A DNA stretch of 20,001 bases from Cladorrhinum sp. PSN259 (Eukaryota > Ascomycota > Sordariomycetes > Sordariales > Podosporaceae): NCBI GenBank assembly GCA_033725935.1, contig MU867163.1, positions 1 through 20,001 on the forward strand, in the 5' to 3' direction. Below are positions 1 to 7,880 of this stretch, piece after piece (position 1 is the stretch's first letter; each line of letters begins with the position of its first letter). The notes under the pieces were generated by a model that was not told the DNA's origin, made no database searches, and saw only the letters and a list, made by a program, of their open reading frames with translations. The position numbers were made by a program, and so were the translations under genes.

Positions 1-113
1 GTATAGATACGAGGTTTTTCAGCCGGCCGTTAAGGTACGGTTTTCCTTGTGTAAATAGCAGTAGAGGGACCGACGAGCCCTGCCAAGGGCATAGCAGTGT
101 ACGAAATAATAAT
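1..113 (+). mobile_element. LINE copy A: 3' UTR and tail only
   Basis: This stretch is nearly identical to the last ~110 bases of LINE copy D (about 11400-11508). Both share the GGTTTTTCAGCCGGCC block, the GGTTTTCC block, a GCCCT/AGGGC hairpin and the terminal GTACGAAATA followed by short ATT/TAA-type repeats. Only the 3' end lies in the window. The copy carries few RIP changes (for example CGG to CAG at 95-97), while the LINE material directly downstream (copy B) is RIP-saturated. A is therefore probably a younger insertion into an older copy. The exact right edge is blurred because the tail and the flank are both AT-rich. Confidence 0.85.
70..97 (+). other. LINE 3'-tail hairpin (copy A)
   Basis: A GCCCT stem (77-81), GCCA loop (82-85) and AGGGC stem (86-90) lie inside an outer CCG/CAG pair, which in copy D is CCG/CGG. 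It ends just before the terminal GTACGAAATA. In LINEs a structured 3' end is commonly what the element's own reverse transcriptase recognises; that role is inferred here. Confidence 0.6.
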
Positions 114-1591
114 TAATAAGCTTACTGTTCCTAGACTTAAACCTAATCTTAAAACCGTTATAGTAATATAAGCCTCCTAAAAAAAGCTATAGTCGAAAGA
201 GTTAAAGAAGTCTTAAAAGAGACTAATATATAAGCTAATATATAGCCTAAGACCTAAGTTACTATAGCTATTGTAATTACTATCTAGGCTATACCGAAGA
301 AGGTAATGCCGGCTAAATAAAGCGAAGAAGGATTAATTAAAGGCTCGATTACAGCCCCCGAGTATAAGAAAAGGTCCCTATAAAAGACAATATAAGCCAT
401 TAATTAGATCTCTACGTATAAAGGAGCTATTACGGCTAAATAACTACTAAACGGTAACCTAATAATTACCTTTAAAAACTCGCCTACTAAGTTATAATAT
501 TCGATAAATAATTAATAGATTTAAGAAACCTTCGGCTAAAAAGCCTTAGAGGCTTAAAGGACTTATACCGTCCTAATAAAAGGCCTAAAAAAAGGAAAAC
601 TTATAAGGCGTTATAAAGGAAGATTTTAATAAAAAACTTAGCTTAAAATCGGTAAAGAAAATTAAGTATAGGCTTTCTTATAACTTATAATTTACTAAAG
701 CTATAATTATAATTACCCTTACCCACTAAATGGAAGCTTATAAAGCCTATAATAACGGCATAGTCTAAAGGGCCTAGATCTTCGATTATAAGCCGTTCTA
801 AGCCACCTTAGCCCCGGTATAATATTATAAATACTTTGAATAAGGGCACTTATAGCGCTATTACCGTAAAATCCTTAAGTACCCTAGGTACGCTATAGGT
901 GCCTACGGAGAGGGCGGCAAGGCCGGGGAAGCCTTATACCTTACCTATAACGACTAAGCCTACTATAAATACCCGGCGTATAGAGGTAGGCCTACGGCCT
1001 AGGCTAAGGAATGCCCTATGGCTATATAAGCCAAATAAAGGGCTAGAGAAGCCTACTAATTTAAACTACGTACTTTCGAAATAGCTATTACGATTAGGCT
1101 AATATTCGGCCTATTAACCCTATGTTCATATAACTTACCCTAATTAAAAAAACGGATAATTTCTAGGTAATAAAAAGCCGGGAAAAACGCCGGAAAAAAC
1201 CAGCTAGGGTGAAAGAGCTAAGACCTGCCGGGATATAGGTATCCTAAATAAAGCTTACGTTTAGTAAAGAAATCTAGCGAGCCTTCCTAAACTATATAAG
1301 CTATATAGGCTATATAAGCTATATAAGCCCCGGAAGCTATATTAGCCCCGGCCTTACCCATTAAAGAAAACAACACCATAAATTATTAATAGTAATATAA
1401 ATATTATTATAGAATACCTAAAGAAATAAATAATGCCTCGAAATATTATTAAAGAAATCGAAATACGACGTCTTAGCTATATAAAAGCTATAAATTAATA
1501 CCTTTATTAAATCAACCTACTACCTACGAAGCTCTAAATACTACCTAATCTATACGCTAGAAGGCCAAACCGCATTATATATTAATAAAAA
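114..1591 (+). mobile_element. LINE copy B: heavily RIP-mutated internal fragment
   Basis: B is collinear with copy D from roughly D position 6541 to 8083. It covers most of ORF1, the ORF1/ORF2 junction and the first part of the ORF2 endonuclease domain. It is TA-rich and full of TAA/TAG codons where D still has CAR or TGG. Its 5' part is replaced by the tail of copy A and its 3' part is cut off where the 5' end of copy C begins. Both edges lie inside the element and neither is a natural terminus. Ending before the 3' UTR is unusual for a LINE, which normally loses 5' sequence. Confidence 0.8.
118..1389 (+). pseudogene. ORF1 (gag-like, zinc-knuckle) remnant of LINE copy B
   Basis: This is the homologue of copy D ORF1 from about its codon 32 to the stop. 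The final codons ATA AAT TAT TAA (1378-1389) match ATG GAT TGG TAA in D. The zinc-knuckle block is recognisable around 825-1010, with several Cys codons changed to Tyr-type codons by G-to-A transitions. Near 1294-1330 the (TQA)n minisatellite is shrunk to about four units and converted to TATATAAGC-type repeats. No frame is usable. The first part of ORF2, with the ILLEES-like endonuclease start, follows up to 1591. Confidence 0.7.
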
Positions 1592-1596
1592 AGAAA

Positions 1597-1818
1597 TTGT
1601 CTTGTCTTCTGCTCCGGCGCCGCTTGGTCAGCGCCCTTTCAAACCCTTTAATTGCTATATTATACGAAAGCTATCGAAAAGCTCTAACCAGCCGTATTAC
1701 TTGCGCTAAGGCGCAAGCCGCTACGGCCGCGCGCAAAGGCGTTATATACCGCGTCGGATTCGTACGACGCGATTATGGAAGGATTTCCGTAGGGTCGTAT
1801 AAGCCATTACCTACGTGA
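1597..1818 (+). other. Conserved upstream ORF in the LINE 5' UTR (copy C)
   Basis: An open frame of about 70 codons lies in the LINE leader. Its C-terminal part contains RVGFVRRD and it ends in PT-stop. The same frame is open in copy H and, apart from one TGA, in copy D. There is no ATG; the nominal start is TTG, so translation is uncertain. The frame overlaps both leader hairpins. I know of no protein family for it. It could be a leader peptide or uORF, or simply CpG-rich structured RNA with no coding role. Confidence 0.3.
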
Positions 1819-2102
1819 CCGGCTAACTAACCCTCCCGCGGCTATACGACCTATAACCATATAGCCACAAGACCTACAGCCACACTACTTACAGCCATAC
1901 TACTTATAGCCATAAGAACTAACGTCTACCTATACCAGAACCCTCCCGAGAGCTTACCCTATACCTATATAGCCCTACCACCTATATAATACCGTAATAG
2001 CAACCGTACGAGGTAACAGCAACGCTAATGGCACTCCTAGAGGACCTACTAGCCTTATAGCCTTCCGGCATAACGATTATAACCATTACGATTATATCCC
2101 TA

Positions 2103-3459
2103 TAGATAGAATTAAAGGCCTCCTTAATAGGCTTATTATTATAGCTTAATAAGATTATAGGACCGAAGTTAAGTCTATTAGAGCAGACCTTTAATAAGCC
2201 TACCGTTCTTAGGCTTAAGCGTAGTCTTAAAACCCTTATACTAGCGTTAGCCTCCTAAAGAAGGCTGTGGTCGAGGGGGTTAAAGAAGCCCTAAAGGAAA
2301 CCAATATCTAAGCTAACGTATAGCCTAAGACCTAGGCTTCTATAGCCATAATATCTATCACCTAGGCCGTACCGAAGAAGGTAATGCCGGTTAGATAGGG
2401 CTAAAAAGTACTAGTTAAAGGCTTAATTATAGCTCCCGAATATAAGAAGAGGTCCCTATAGGAAACGGTCTAGGCTATTAATCAAGTCTTTATATATAAA
2501 GAAGCCGTTACGGCTAAATAGCTATTAAGCGGTAACTTTATAATTATTTTTAAAGACTTAGTTATTAAATAGTAATATGCGATTAATAATCAGTAGATTT
2601 AAGAAGCCTTCGGCTAAAAAGCTATAAAGGCTTAAAGAACTTACGCTATCTTAATAAAAGGCCTAAAAAAGGAAAACCTATAGGGCGTTACGGAGGAAGA
2701 TTTCGGTAAGAAGCTTGGCTTAAGGACGGTAGAAAAAGTTAAATATAGGCTTCCTTATAACCTATAATTTATTAAAGCTATAGTTATAGTAACCTTTACT
2801 GACTAAGAGGAAGCCAATAAGGCTTATAATAACGATATAGTTTAGAGGGCTTAAATCTTTAACTGTAAGCCGTATTAGGCTACCTTAGCCCTAGTATAGT
2901 GCTATAAATGCTTCGAATAAGGGTATTTATAGCGGTATTGCTATAAGGAGGTAAAGCCGGGGAAGCCTAATACCTTATTTACAGTAACTAAGCCCACTAT
3001 AAGTGCCCGGTATATGGAGGTAAGCATACGGCCTAGGCTAAGGAATGCCTAAAAGCTACGTAAGCTAAATATAGGGTTAGAGGAGCCTATTAATCTAAAC
3101 TACGTACTTTCGAGATAGCTATTATAACTAGGCTAATATTCGGCCTGTTAACCTTATTTTTATATAACTTACCTTAGCTAGAGGAAATGGAAGATTTCTA
3201 GGTAATAGAAAGCCGAAAGAGACGCCGTAAAAGGCTAGCTAGGGTAGAGGAGCTTAAAGCGGCCGGGATACGCCTGTCTTAATCTAAGCTTAGGTTTAAT
3301 AAAGAAATCTAGTGAGCCTTCTAGACTATATTAATTATATAGATTATATAGGCTGTATAAGCTATATAAGCCGTATAGGCTATATAGGCTATATAAATAC
3401 CGGAGGCCGTAATAGCCCCGGCCCTACCTACTGAAGGAGACGACGCCATAGATTATTAA
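2103..3459 (+). pseudogene. ORF1 (gag-like) remnant of LINE copy C
   Basis: This is collinear with copy D ORF1 and ends at TAA 3457-3459. CAG and CAA codons have become TAG and TAA throughout. The first knuckle (C-x2-C-x4-x-x4-C) is visible near 2912-2950, but its His codon reads Tyr. The second knuckle is lost to a ~40-base deletion. The Gln/Thr/Ala minisatellite near 3325-3400 has about seven to eight degenerate units. The start of ORF2 follows up to 3826 and continues after the half-LINE at 5810. Confidence 0.7.
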
Positions 3460-3826
3460 TAATAATAAAGCTATTATTATAAAATACCTAAGGAAATAAG
3501 CAGTATCTAGAAATATTGCTAAAAAAATCGAAATATGACCTCTTAATTATATAAGAGTCGTAGATTAATACCTTTATTAAGTTAACTTATTATTTATGGA
3601 GCTTTAAATATTACCTAATTTATATCCTAAAAGGCCGAGCCGCCTTATATATTAGTAAAAAATATCCGATAAAGCTATAAGACTTTAAGGCTTCTAGGGA
3701 CTATTATAAGGTATAGTTTAGAGCTACGGACGGTAACGAAGGCCTAGAAATATAGTCGATTTATAATTTATTAAATATGAAGATAGTATTATCGACCTTA
3801 TTTATAAGGTAAAAGCTAGACTTATT

Positions 3827-3840
3827 TATAATATTAATAA
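3827..3840. repeat. Target-site duplication, left copy, half-LINE 1
   Basis: TATAATATTAATAA here matches TATAATATTAGTAA at 5796-5809, 13 of 14 bases. The single difference is an A/G transition of the RIP type. The two copies bracket 3841-5795 exactly, and the LINE copy C frame resumes after the second. Confidence 0.85.
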
Positions 3841-3852
3841 TATTTCGTACTA

Positions 3853-3882
3853 CCGATTGCCCTTTAGTCAAAGGTTCGCCGG
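3853..3882 (-). other. 3'-tail hairpin of half-LINE 1
   Basis: Read on the minus strand, CCTTT, loop GACT, AAAGG form a 5-bp stem (3861-3874 in window coordinates). It is enclosed by an outer CCG/CGG pair and followed by TAGTACGAAATA. It sits where the autonomous LINE has GCCCT-GCCA-AGGGC, with different stem bases but the same stem and loop sizes. Confidence 0.6.
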
Positions 3883-4012
3883 TCCTGCTAGCTATCTTAT
3901 TGTACAGGAAAACCATGCCAGTTATCTGGCTGGGTGAAAAACCTATACCCTCCTTTTAAGGCCTTAGCTCTTGACTTCTTTATACTACAGGTAAAAGGAA
4001 GCCCGTCTTAGA

Positions 4013-5617
4013 CTAAGCTTCCTGCATTCCCACATCCTGGTCTGCAGCCGCCGTGGCGGCCGGGGCACCAGTGGCCACGCCAGGCCCCGTCGTATCCCTC
4101 GTCATTAGGTTTAGCTTTCCCTGCTTTGGATCAATCGCCGCTCGCTTTGCCGCGACGGCTATTGAGGGGGGTCGGCCCCTCGGCCGTTTTCTTCCTACTA
4201 CTTGGTATTCCTCGCCTCCTCTTTGAAAGGTTATCTGTCGTTGCTTCTGATTTTGTTTTTCTAGCAGAGTAAGGTCGAATGTCCTCGGTCGGTACTGATA
4301 CGCCTCCCTAGCTGCATTCTGGGCTTTTACTGCTTCCGGGCACCACTGTATTTAGGCCGGATGCTTCCCTGTATAATTCGAATATCTTAGGCTGACTTGA
4401 TTATTATGGGTAAGGCACTGGGCCTCTCCTGCCCTCCTACCCTCCCCGTAAGCTATTATGCTATACCGTAAGCATAACGCCGATTTCCTATAGAACCGTT
4501 AGGTATATCCCTATCCCTAATACTTATAATACTAGGTGGTTTATAAGACTGCCTAATATAGCTCGTAATATAATATCTAGGCTCGTTAGACAACCCCTTC
4601 GTCGTAAGCCTTTTTCGCCTTTTCTTCGCTAGTTATCGTAACTAACGCCGTTACCCTCGTTATTCCTCCTAATACCGGGATTCGAAATTTAACTCTCTCG
4701 ACTGTCGTTAATCTAATCGTTTTACTAAATTCTGCCTCCGTCGTATCCTTTAGATCCCTTTTTAATATCCTTTTTACTAGGACCGTAAAGGTTCTCTTTG
4801 CCTCTTTTGCCTCCTTTCCGAATGCCTTCGTAATCCACTTCTTATTCGCGTCTTACGTATACTATTCCTTTATTTCCGCCTCCTGGAAAGTGACTACTAC
4901 GTTACCGCTCGGAAGCTTCCTCGCCGCAACTGCCCCTCTCCTTTTAGACGCTCCGTTTACTGCCTGAACGATCTCCTAAAGAGACCGCCGGGCAAGTGCC
5001 GGCGCGACTGAGCCACGTATTAAGACCTCTTTCCTAATACGCCCCGGTATAACCTTCTTTAAGAGCTCTTCGGCAGCCACTGCCGCCTAAGTGCGGGCTC
5101 CTATGCCCGGCCCCCCTCTCTAGGAGCTGCCTTTTAAGGCTTTCTTCACCTTATTCTTTACTTCTTGAACCTCCTCTTTCAGCCCCCCGATTGCCTTCTG
5201 AATTATTTCTGTAATTGCCTTCTATAAAGCCCCGAAATCAGCCCCTTTTAAGGGGGGGCCTTTCTCTTCTAATACCTCGATTCTTGTCCGCATCCTCGCG
5301 ATTCTTTTCACGAGCTCGTCAATTAGATAAAACGCTTTATTACTATCCTCTCCCGGGACTAAGTCTATTAGTAATCCTGTAATACCCTCTTCCTCTAGCC
5401 CCTCTAAAAACTTCCGCTGCCCTCCTTTATCTTCGTCCTTATCCTTATTATCACCGCTTTCATTAGCTCCCTCCTCTATTTCCTCGTCTTCTTCGTTAAT
5501 TAGCGTCGTTCTGGTTGGCTGGGATCTTCCGGGCAGTGGGGCAAGCCCTATTGCAGGATTTTTTCTTGTCGCGGTCGCCCTCTTTCCCCCGCCTCTTCCC
5601 CCTATCTTTGGAGGCAT
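4013..5617 (-). pseudogene. Half-LINE ORF1 (gag-like nucleic-acid-binding protein), copy 1
   Basis: The frame runs from ATG (5617-5615) to TAG (4015-4013). It is 535 codons including the stop, the same length as the plus-strand copy, so no net indel separates them. Residues 1-131 are open: a basic Gly/Arg/Lys N-terminus (MPPKIGGRGGGKRA), an acidic stretch at about 41-68, then a helical, charged region. After that, TAG/TAA stops interrupt the frame. A central LPSGNVVVTF block matches LPSGDFIVTF of the autonomous ORF1. A C-terminal knuckle region shares the GEGRRAGEAQC and YRPRTF motifs with it, but several Cys codons are changed. The family role is binding element RNA in a ribonucleoprotein; this copy is inactive. 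Confidence 0.8.
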
Positions 5618-5795
5618 CGCGGCGACGCGCCACGCCCCCCGCCGATTGGAAGCCGTCGTCGAGGGATAGAGCTTTTTAAGCTCAATTGAATGATGGTGTT
5701 TTCGTACGTTTTGTCGCCAAGTTCATAGATCGCATCCTGGCGAGGCCGAATTTGTCAAAGCTGTTTTAAGGAAAAGAAACGTGATCTAGTTTATG

Positions 5796-5809
5796 TATAA
5801 TATTAGTAA
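5796..5809. repeat. Target-site duplication, right copy, half-LINE 1
   Basis: This is the partner of 3827-3840 (13 of 14 bases identical). The downstream sequence GGGACTTTAACC continues the interrupted endonuclease motif GDFN of LINE copy C. Confidence 0.85.
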
Positions 5810-5938
5810 GGGACTTTAACCTATATTACTTACTTTAGGATTATTATAACCGTATAGATTAAAAAGCCGAAGACTTATTATAATTAATATTATAGTAGGA
5901 CTTAAACCTATATATATTATATAGTATTATAATAAGGA
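5796..5938 (+). mobile_element. LINE copy C, continuation after half-LINE 1
   Basis: This is collinear with copy D from about 8248 to 8390, inside the ORF2 endonuclease domain, and strongly RIP-mutated (CACTATAACAAGG in D reads TATTATAATAAGG here). It stops where the 5' end of copy D begins. The rest of copy C is not found downstream of D, so this is not a simple nested insertion. Confidence 0.75.
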
Positions 5939-5958
5939 AAATATTGGATTTCTGCTCA

Positions 5959-5978
5959 GGCGCCGCTTGGTCAGCGCC
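5959..5978 (+). other. LINE 5'-end hairpin 1
   Basis: GGCGC (5959-5963), ten-base loop CGCTTGGTCA, GCGCC (5974-5978). The loop is identical in copies C (1616-1635) and H (16782-16803). In H the stem is GGGTGC/GCACCC, where a C:G pair is replaced by T:A, so pairing is kept. It lies within about 20 bases of the element's 5' end, so it may be a structured start of the transcript or part of an internal promoter. Confidence 0.5.
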
Positions 5979-6092
5979 CCTCCAAACCCCTTGATTTCTA
6001 CGTCATACGAAAGACGTCGAAAAACCCTATCTAACCGTACCACTTACGCCCTGGTGCAAGCCGCTACGGCCGCGCGCAGAGGCGTTGAACAC

Positions 6093-6114
6093 CGCGTCGG
6101 ATTCGTACGACGCG
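6093..6114 (+). other. LINE 5'-UTR hairpin 2 (perfect 7-bp stem)
   Basis: CGCGTCG, loop GATTCGTA, CGACGCG. The whole structure is unchanged in copies C (1750-1771) and H (16917-16938), although nearby sequence has diverged. It contains no CpA or TpG within either stem arm, so RIP would spare it anyway; conservation alone does not prove function. Confidence 0.5.
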
Positions 6115-6218
6115 ACGGTGGAAGGAATTTCGTGGGGTCGCACTGACCACTACCTACGTGACCAGCTGACTAACCCTCCCGCGGCCACACGACCCACAGC
6201 CACAAGACCCACAGCCCC

Positions 6219-6263
6219 ACCACTTACAGCCACACCACTTACAGCCACACCACTTACAGCCAC
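6219..6263 (+). repeat. 15-bp minisatellite in the LINE leader
   Basis: Three perfect tandem units of ACCACTTACAGCCAC, preceded by degenerate CCCACAGCCAC units from about 6190. Copies C (about 1865-1915) and H (about 17010-17070) have fewer or altered units. The unit length is a multiple of three. In the ORF1 frame, which is open from 6174, it would read TTYSH repeats. Confidence 0.8.
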
Positions 6264-6446
6264 AAGAACCAACGTCCACCCACACTAAGAACCCCCCCGA
6301 GAACCCACCCTACACCCATACAACCCTACCACCTATACAGTATTACAATAGCAACCGTACGAGGCAACGGCAACGCTAGTGGCCCTCCCAGAGGCCCCAC
6401 TAGCCTTGCAGCCTCTCGGCATAACGACTACCACGGCCATACCCCT

Positions 6447-7880
6447 TTGGCTGGAATCCGTAACCTTATCGACAGGCTTATTGTCGTAGCCCAACAGGAT
6501 CATAAGGCCGTAGCCAGGTCTATTAGAGCAGACCTCTGGCAAGCCTACCGTTCCCAGGCTCAAACCCAGTCCCAGAACCCCTACAATAACGTAAGCCTAC
6601 TGAAGAAGGCTGTGGTCGAAGGGGTCAAAGAAGCCCTGAAAGAGACCAATATTCAAACCAACGTACAGCCCAAGACCTGGGCTAATATAGCCGCAGTATC
6701 CACCACCCAGGCCGTACCGAAGAAGGTAGTGCCAGCTAGACAGGCCCAGGAAGTACTGGTTAGAGGCTCGACTATGGCTTCCGAACATAGGAAGAGGTCC
6801 CTACAAGAGACAGTATAGGCTATTAACCAAGTCTCCATACGTAAAGGAGCTGTTGCGGCTAGGCAGCTACCGAGCGGTGACTTTATAGTCACTTTCAAAG
6901 ACTCGGCTACTAAGCAGTGGCACTCGACCAATAACCAGTGGATCTAAGAAGCCTTCGGCCAAGAAGCTACAGAGGCTCGAAGGACCTACGCCGTCCTAGT
7001 AAAAGGCCTAAGGAAGGAAAACCTACAGGGCGTTACGGAAGAAGACTTCGGCAAGGAGCTTGGCTTAAGGACGGTGGAAAAAGTCAAGTACAGGCTTCCC
7101 CACAACCCACAGTTTACCAGAGCCACAGTTATGGTGACCCTTACCGACTAAGAGGAGGCCCGCAAGGCCTGTGACGACGGTATAGTCTGGAGGGCCCAGA
7201 TCTTCGACTGCGAGCCGTACTGGGCCACCCTGGCCCCGGTACAGTGCTATAAATGCTTCGAATGGGGGCACTTACAGCGATACTGCCGCAAGGCTCCCAG
7301 GTGCCCAAGGTGTGCTGCGGGGGCCCACGGGGAGGGAGGCAAAGCCGGGGAAGCCCAGTGCCCTACCCACAGTAACCAGGCCCACTGCAGGTGCCCGGCG
7401 TGTGGAGGTGGGCATACGGCCTGGGCCAAGGAATGCCCGAAGGCTATGCAAGCCAAACGCAGGGCGAGAGAAGCCTACCAATCTAGACCACGCACCTTCG
7501 AGACAGCCACTACGACTGGGCCAGTATTCGGCCCACCAACCCCATTTACATACAACCTACCCCAGCCAGAAGAAACGGAGGATTTCCAGGTAGTAGGAAG
7601 CCGGAAGAGACGCCGTGGAAGGCCGGCCAGGGTGGAAGAACTTAGAACTGCCGGGACACACCCGTCCCAAGCGAGGCTTAGGTTCAGTGAAGAAGTCCAG
7701 CGAGCCTTCCAGACTACGACTACGTCAACCACACAGGCCACACAGGCCACACAGGCCACACAGGCCACACAGGCCACACAGGCCACACAAGCCGCACAGG
7801 CCACACAAGCCATACAAGCCCTAGAGGCCGCATTAGCCCCGGCCCCACCCACTGGGGAAGACGGCACTATGGATTGGTAA
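6447..7880 (+). pseudogene. LINE ORF1 (gag-like, zinc-knuckle nucleic-acid-binding protein), copy D
   Basis: A single frame runs to TAA 7878-7880, broken only by TAG 6816, TAA 6945 and TAA 7149, all explicable as CAR (Gln) codons hit by RIP. The frame is open from 6174 with no ATG, so the true start is unknown; 6447 is a TTG. In order it shows an amphipathic N-terminal part (NLIDRLIVVAQQ), the LPSGDFIVTF block near 6870, a knuckle CYKCFEWGHLQRYC (7245 on), a second C-x2-C-x4-H-x11-C and a third CPACGGGHTAWAKEC, a basic patch (GSRKRRRGRP) and a (TQA)n tail. The family role is binding element RNA in the cytoplasmic ribonucleoprotein. It is related to the half-LINE ORF1. Confidence 0.85.
7731..7820 (+). 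repeat. 9-bp minisatellite encoding (Thr-Gln-Ala)n in ORF1
   Basis: Six perfect ACACAGGCC units (7731-7784) are followed by four variants (ACACAAGCC, GCACAGGCC, ACACAAGCC, ATACAAGCC). All keep the frame and read TQA, AQA or IQA. The number differs between copies: about four in B and about seven to eight in C. Confidence 0.9.

Larger units (their letters stand above)
1592..3840 (+). mobile_element. LINE copy C, 5' part (split by half-LINE 1)
   Basis: The copy begins with the LINE 5' end, also seen at 5941 and 16768 (conserved core GGCGCCGCTTGGTCAGCGCC at 1616-1635). It runs collinearly with D through the 5' UTR, ORF1 and part of the ORF2 endonuclease. At 3840 it is interrupted by the minus-strand half-LINE and it resumes at 5796. 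RIP is heavy in the coding part and milder in the CpG-rich 5' UTR. Relative to D and B it lacks about 40 bases in the zinc-knuckle region near 2949. Confidence 0.85.
3841..5795 (-). mobile_element. Half-LINE 1: ORF1-only non-autonomous retroelement inside LINE copy C
   Basis: This is a 1955-bp minus-strand element: a 5' leader (5795 down to 5618), one gag-like frame (5617 to 4013) and a ~170-base 3' UTR ending in GTACGAAATA. No endonuclease or reverse transcriptase follows the gag frame. The tail aligns with the autonomous LINE tail: GGCTTCCTTTTAC, GGTTTTTCA, GGTTTTCC, a hairpin, then GTACGAAATA. A 14-bp target-site duplication flanks it. A second copy with the same architecture lies at 12553-14428. 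This resembles mammalian HAL1, an L1 derivative that keeps ORF1 but lacks ORF2. Mobilisation by the resident LINE is inferred. Confidence 0.85.
5946..6161 (+). other. Conserved upstream ORF in the LINE 5' UTR (copy D)
   Basis: This is the frame equivalent to 1597-1818 and 16791-16985. It contains RVGFVRRDGGR and ends at the shared PT-stop (TGA 6159-6161), but an extra TGA at 6144-6146 truncates it five codons early. No ATG begins it. It overlaps both leader hairpins. Coding potential is unproven. Confidence 0.25.

Noticed and set aside
899..1084. Plus-strand ORF in copy B as a novel small protein
   Set aside because: It is an out-of-phase reading of RIPed ORF1 zinc-knuckle sequence; the same shadow frame appears in copy D at 7312-7593.
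5939..6030. HDV-like self-cleaving ribozyme at the LINE 5' end, as known in some retrotransposons
   Set aside because: Two hairpins are clear, but by eye I could not build the nested double pseudoknot; a covariance-model search would decide.
6333..6931. Overlapping minus-strand ORFs in the ORF1 region (6333-6563, 6597-6788, 6653-6931)
   Set aside because: They are shadows of ORF1, with no domain and no conservation in copies B and C.
7731..7820. CRISPR array
   Set aside because: The units are contiguous 9-bp repeats without spacers, in frame inside an ORF; the 15-bp repeats at 6219-6263 also lack spacers.
7475..7867. Minus-strand ORF encoding a Cys/Val-rich repeat protein resembling a metal-binding peptide
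   Set aside because: It is the antisense of the (TQA)n minisatellite in LINE ORF1; the repeat alone keeps it open and the sense frame has zinc knuckles and copy-to-copy conservation.
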